From NCBI GenBank assembly GCA_023053545.1, contig JAKZAN010000002.1, forward strand, positions 9,668,790 to 9,732,789: a stretch of DNA of 64,000 bases, in the 5' to 3' direction. Position numbers and translations under genes: made by a program. This DNA is from Lepidurus packardi (taxonomy: Eukaryota; Arthropoda; Branchiopoda; Notostraca; Triopsidae). Shown piece after piece: positions 60,256-64,000 of this stretch. Every line of letters begins with the position of its first letter. Within the stretch, counting starts at the first letter, position 1. The notes under the pieces were generated by a model. It ran no database searches, was not told the origin of the DNA, and saw nothing but the letters and a program-made list of their open reading frames with translations.

Positions 60256-63200
60256 TGTCTTTAATAGCCATAATTTCTTCCAAATTAATCTTACAAGAAA
60301 GGGGTGTAACCTGAAAATAATTACTAATAATTTAGTGATTTAAAGTAATAAATCAATAAATATTCTAACAAAAATTATGAACAAATTTACCCCAAATTAC
60401 TAAATGTTGTGTTTTTTCCCTTAAAATTATGAAAAATAAAACGAACAAACGGTACGTGCAGACTAAAAAGAACAAGGGTATTCAACTATGAGACTACGCA
60501 TAGCAGACGAAAAGAAGGCAAGGTATAGGTAGGTCGAGGTGAACGACCAAAGGTCTAACCACGTTTTGAATAACATATATTGCGTCTTGGAAGTCTCCCA
60601 AAATGAAAGAAGGTTTGGACGTCAGAGAGTTTAACTCATTTGAGAACCTTCCCAACCGGAAAGGAATAAGTATACGAAAGAACAGAGGTATAAAAATACC
60701 GGTTTATTACCGAAAATGCTCCAACATAACAAGACACGCAACACCAGCATCACGGTTACCCGTGACCTAAAAGTATAGGCCTATATATGTCCCTCAAACC
60801 CGAAGCTTCCCAAACTTGATTCCTGATTGATACGAGAACCTGTAATTTCAGTTACGGATGCGGTTCTATAAAAGGCTCGACTCAATTTGGAAAAGATGCC
60901 CGTAGTGCAGATCATTAACAAGATTAATATACGAGTGATGTAATACGTCACAAGACCCACTTTTCGATGGACTTTCGGTTACCTTAAATATGTCAGTGCC
61001 ATCTTTCGACCAAAAATTATCAATTACTTGCAGTACACGTGTCGTTTAATTCTTCACAAAAAAGGGTTGGGGAGTACATCTTTGCACAATTACTTTTCTA
61101 TTCAATTATAATTATGCTAATATTATGTCTTAGACAAATTCTTAAAATAATCGCTAACTAAAACAATTGTGTGTTATGCCTAAACTACAGACAATTTCTG
61201 GAACTATTTTATACCTTTATGTCCATAAAATATTTACAAAATCAGAATGAATCCTTAGAATTGCTGAAGTTTACAAAATTACAAATAAAATAGGTCGTTA
61301 CAGTTAGGAAATTGCAACACAAAATACATATCAAATCCTAGAGAATTAACTTTAAGAAAAACGAGTAGTTTTGAAGTAGCGTGCACTGTTACTGTTGCAG
61401 TGCTCTTAAGAGCTATCATTCTCTTATCAGCGCTTTAGATATTTGGTCAAGGTTGGCCATGCTCCTTCATTTGGCACCTCGGGCTAGGAATTAGCAAAAT
61501 CCTTTGCAAGGTTAAAGAAAAATGTGCAGGACTCGCCGTTTTCAGAACTTGCTCTTTTATCGATTAGCTAGAGGCCAGATCTAGTCGAACCGGATTCTGG
61601 GAATTGATTGCAGGTGACCAAGAAACAGACGCTCAAGAAAAAGCACGTGAAATTACACTTGTACGTTAGATCACAAAGATAGGAAGTGTACTAGATAAAA
61701 TATACGCCGAATGTTGCGAATTTTGCTAATAAAATATCCTGGTATGGACGCCAACAAACCCGTTAATCCAATTGTATGTTGTTTCCTGGAAGTATTTAGG
61801 TATATTTCCCTCATTATATCCTAATACGGCGTAGAAGCAGCTTACAGCCAAGGTTGTTCTGCAATCGCATTTTAATCTTAAGATTTTGTCTAAAACCACT
61901 CTCTGCAAAACATTCAACACAACTTTCTAAAATGATACAATAAATGGTAAATACAATAAAAAATAGTTTTTAGACATTTTTACTTTTTACTGTCGTTTCC
62001 TTTTATCTATTGAATCACAAAACTGCCGGTTCTTTACGACTTTCAATATAGTTCAAAGATAAAATTCTTTTATTCAAGAAATTGAAGTTTCAGTCGTTAA
62101 ATTCTGTTTATATACGGAGTGTTTGTTTTAAAAAATAATTGGAATTTATTGAAAAAACAAACTTAATATGTTATTTTAATTCTATAATTTTGACGAATTC
62201 TAAACAACACATAGCAGGCTGAGGTCAAGGGATCATCGATCTTCGGATTTTTGCCAAACCAAGGTTTCATTCAACGAACTGTTAAAAAAATGAAACAAAA
62301 AAAAATCTTACAATGAAAACCTAAAAAGGTATACATTAAAATACTTTTATTTGTCCAATCGATCCTAGTCACTGAAAACAAGCTCACTCTATTGTCCAAA
62401 GGACCAAACCGTTCCCGCAAGCACAGACTCAATGAAAAGACTTCTTCCCTCAAATGAGGTCAAATTTAAGCGCCAAGCTTCAACGGTCGACCAGCAATCT
62501 TCATATAGGGAAAGACGGATCAAATACTATCAGCCAAGAGCAAATGCTCATGTTATGTAAAGATTTAAAAAAGGGTCATATACCTGCTTAAGCTTATTGT
62601 GTATCCCAACCATAAAACTGGCCATTACCCAAACAGTCCCATCTTGTCTAAACCAAAACAGAACCATCTTGTCTTCGGTTTTAAAAACTACACGCATTAC
62701 GATTAATGAATCACAACTGCATTTACAACTTACGACCTTATCAGTTTTATACCAAATATGGTAGTGCTTGTTTAATACCAAAACATCAAAAACTGTCTAT
62801 TATTCACCTCAAGCATCCAAATGTACGTAAACGCTCACATTCTTGTTAAACTTAGTAATTTTCAATAAAAAATAATCGAAATTTTACCATTTAAAACACA
62901 GTAATACGACTTACATGTTAGAAGTAGATAGGTTAATAAAATTTCTAATGCTCATAAAACATTCGAAGGTATAACCAGAAAAGGGAGCTGAAGTATGCTT
63001 TACTACAAACATTGGTTCACATTAAAAGTTACATATTCTAAACGTCGCTATTAGAAAAATTGCCCATACATTAGCGTCAAACTAAGTAAACATTTTTAAG
63101 CTCAACGTCTATTATAACGAACTTTTGTGCATTTCTTATAACATTGATGCCCGTCTTCTTCGTGATTTGACAGTCGGGGTCCTGGGGTCATGTTAGTGGA

Positions 63201-64000
63201 ACCTATTTGGAACGTATATTCCAATACAGCTCTATAGGGAACAACGAACGTTCTCTGTGACTGGAAATCGTGTCCCGCCTTGGGGATATCTCTACACGTA
63301 TCCCTGCCTAGTTCATTTCCCAGTTCTTCTACCTTTCTTCCCCGCTAAAACTTTAAACTTCGGTTCTTTTTTGACTTAATTATCTCCTAATTAGTCAACC
63401 TAACGATGCATATCTTGGCGGTCTTTTAAGAGACTTCTACAGGAAGGGCAATGCCTCTATATCTTACTTTTCGGTCCTTGTTACGGAAGAGGAAATTCAA
63501 TTCACAGCTCCTTAGCGCCCGTTAATGTGACGTTGCCGTCGTTTGTCTATTCTTGCCTAAAGTTTAACCGGCGTTCTATTCCAGTTTTAGGCCGCTCTAC
63601 CGTGGAACATTACCGAGAATTTCGAGTTTCTTATTACGGGAATTGTGAAAAATGCAAATCACGAAGTCAAGGTCCCTTAAGCCATGTTATAAGAGGCTAA
63701 AAATCCTCCTCCTTTTATCTTTCCTTGCAGCTCCGCCTTTTAGATCGTTCAAAACGCTTCCAAACTCTTGTAACTCCTGCTATCTGTTTTAAAAACTCGT
63801 TTTCACCTATTCTGGATCTGAGCTCCTTCTTCCCTCGAATCCTACTCGGGGCTTTGGCAGTGTAGCACACTAAACACATACACGGCGCGAGTCCCAATTT
63901 GGCGAAGGGAACGAACGCAGAGGCCCCAGCGTCCAGCATGAGCAGTTACGTTCCATCCATGCTGCTGCTGGAACACAAAACACAACACCTAACAGTGGCC
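60256..64000. other. Gene-poor 3' end of the window
   Basis: The stretch is AT-rich with no supported gene. A frame opening at the ATG at 63938 stays open for 21 codons to the window edge and could be the start of a gene continuing beyond it, but nothing in it is recognisable. Confidence 0.4.

Noticed and set aside
63938-64000. ATG-initiated frame open to the window edge (MSSYVPSMLLLEHKTQ..)
   Set aside because: Only 21 codons are visible, with no recognisable motif and no promoter. It could be the start of a gene beyond the window, but that cannot be judged here.

Overview
The window looks like nuclear DNA of an arthropod, possibly a crustacean. Genes have short GT-AG introns (about 50 to 420 nt). 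Two promoters pair a TATA-like box with the arthropod initiator TCAGT(C/T). An intact Jockey/R1-like non-LTR retrotransposon and TTAGG-like degenerate repeats are present. This placement is inference; no species-diagnostic gene was recognised.

Layout. (1) 41-5146 (+): a gene of about 17 exons for a protein of roughly 917 residues, with three related ankyrin blocks and a Dpy-30 docking/dimerisation motif. A foldback element of about 260 bp lies in its fifth intron. (2) 5147-11525: no gene seen; it holds two inverted copies of a ~240-bp repeat, a tRNA-like SINE relic and TTAGG-like sequence. (3) 11751-14123 (-): an uninterrupted 790-residue reading frame with two C-terminal C2H2 zinc fingers. 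(4) 14124-41184: about 27 kb with no gene I can support, holding several tandem and inverted repeats. (5) 41199-46126 (-): a complete retrotransposon with both reading frames open, bounded by an exact 14-bp target-site duplication. (6) 47681-59842 (+): a group of small membrane or secretory protein genes. (7) 59843-64000: a 3' UTR, then no gene seen.

The most unusual region is 55.2-59.8 kb. Four consecutive coding exons (55684-56288, 56540-56949, 57834-58462, 58893-59251) each encode a signal peptide, a variable segment and a membrane-spanning segment. All four end in phase 2 at a GT. In three of them the apparent stop codon is simply the TAA of the GTAA splice donor. Only one pair of downstream exons encoding a four-cysteine domain exists (59359-59541, 59659-59842), its acceptor has the matching phase, and only that end has a canonical poly(A) signal. 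The simplest reading is one transcription unit with alternative first exons, each with its own leader and membrane anchor, joined to a shared C-terminal domain, as in the UGT1A and protocadherin loci. This comes from reading sequence only and needs transcript evidence.
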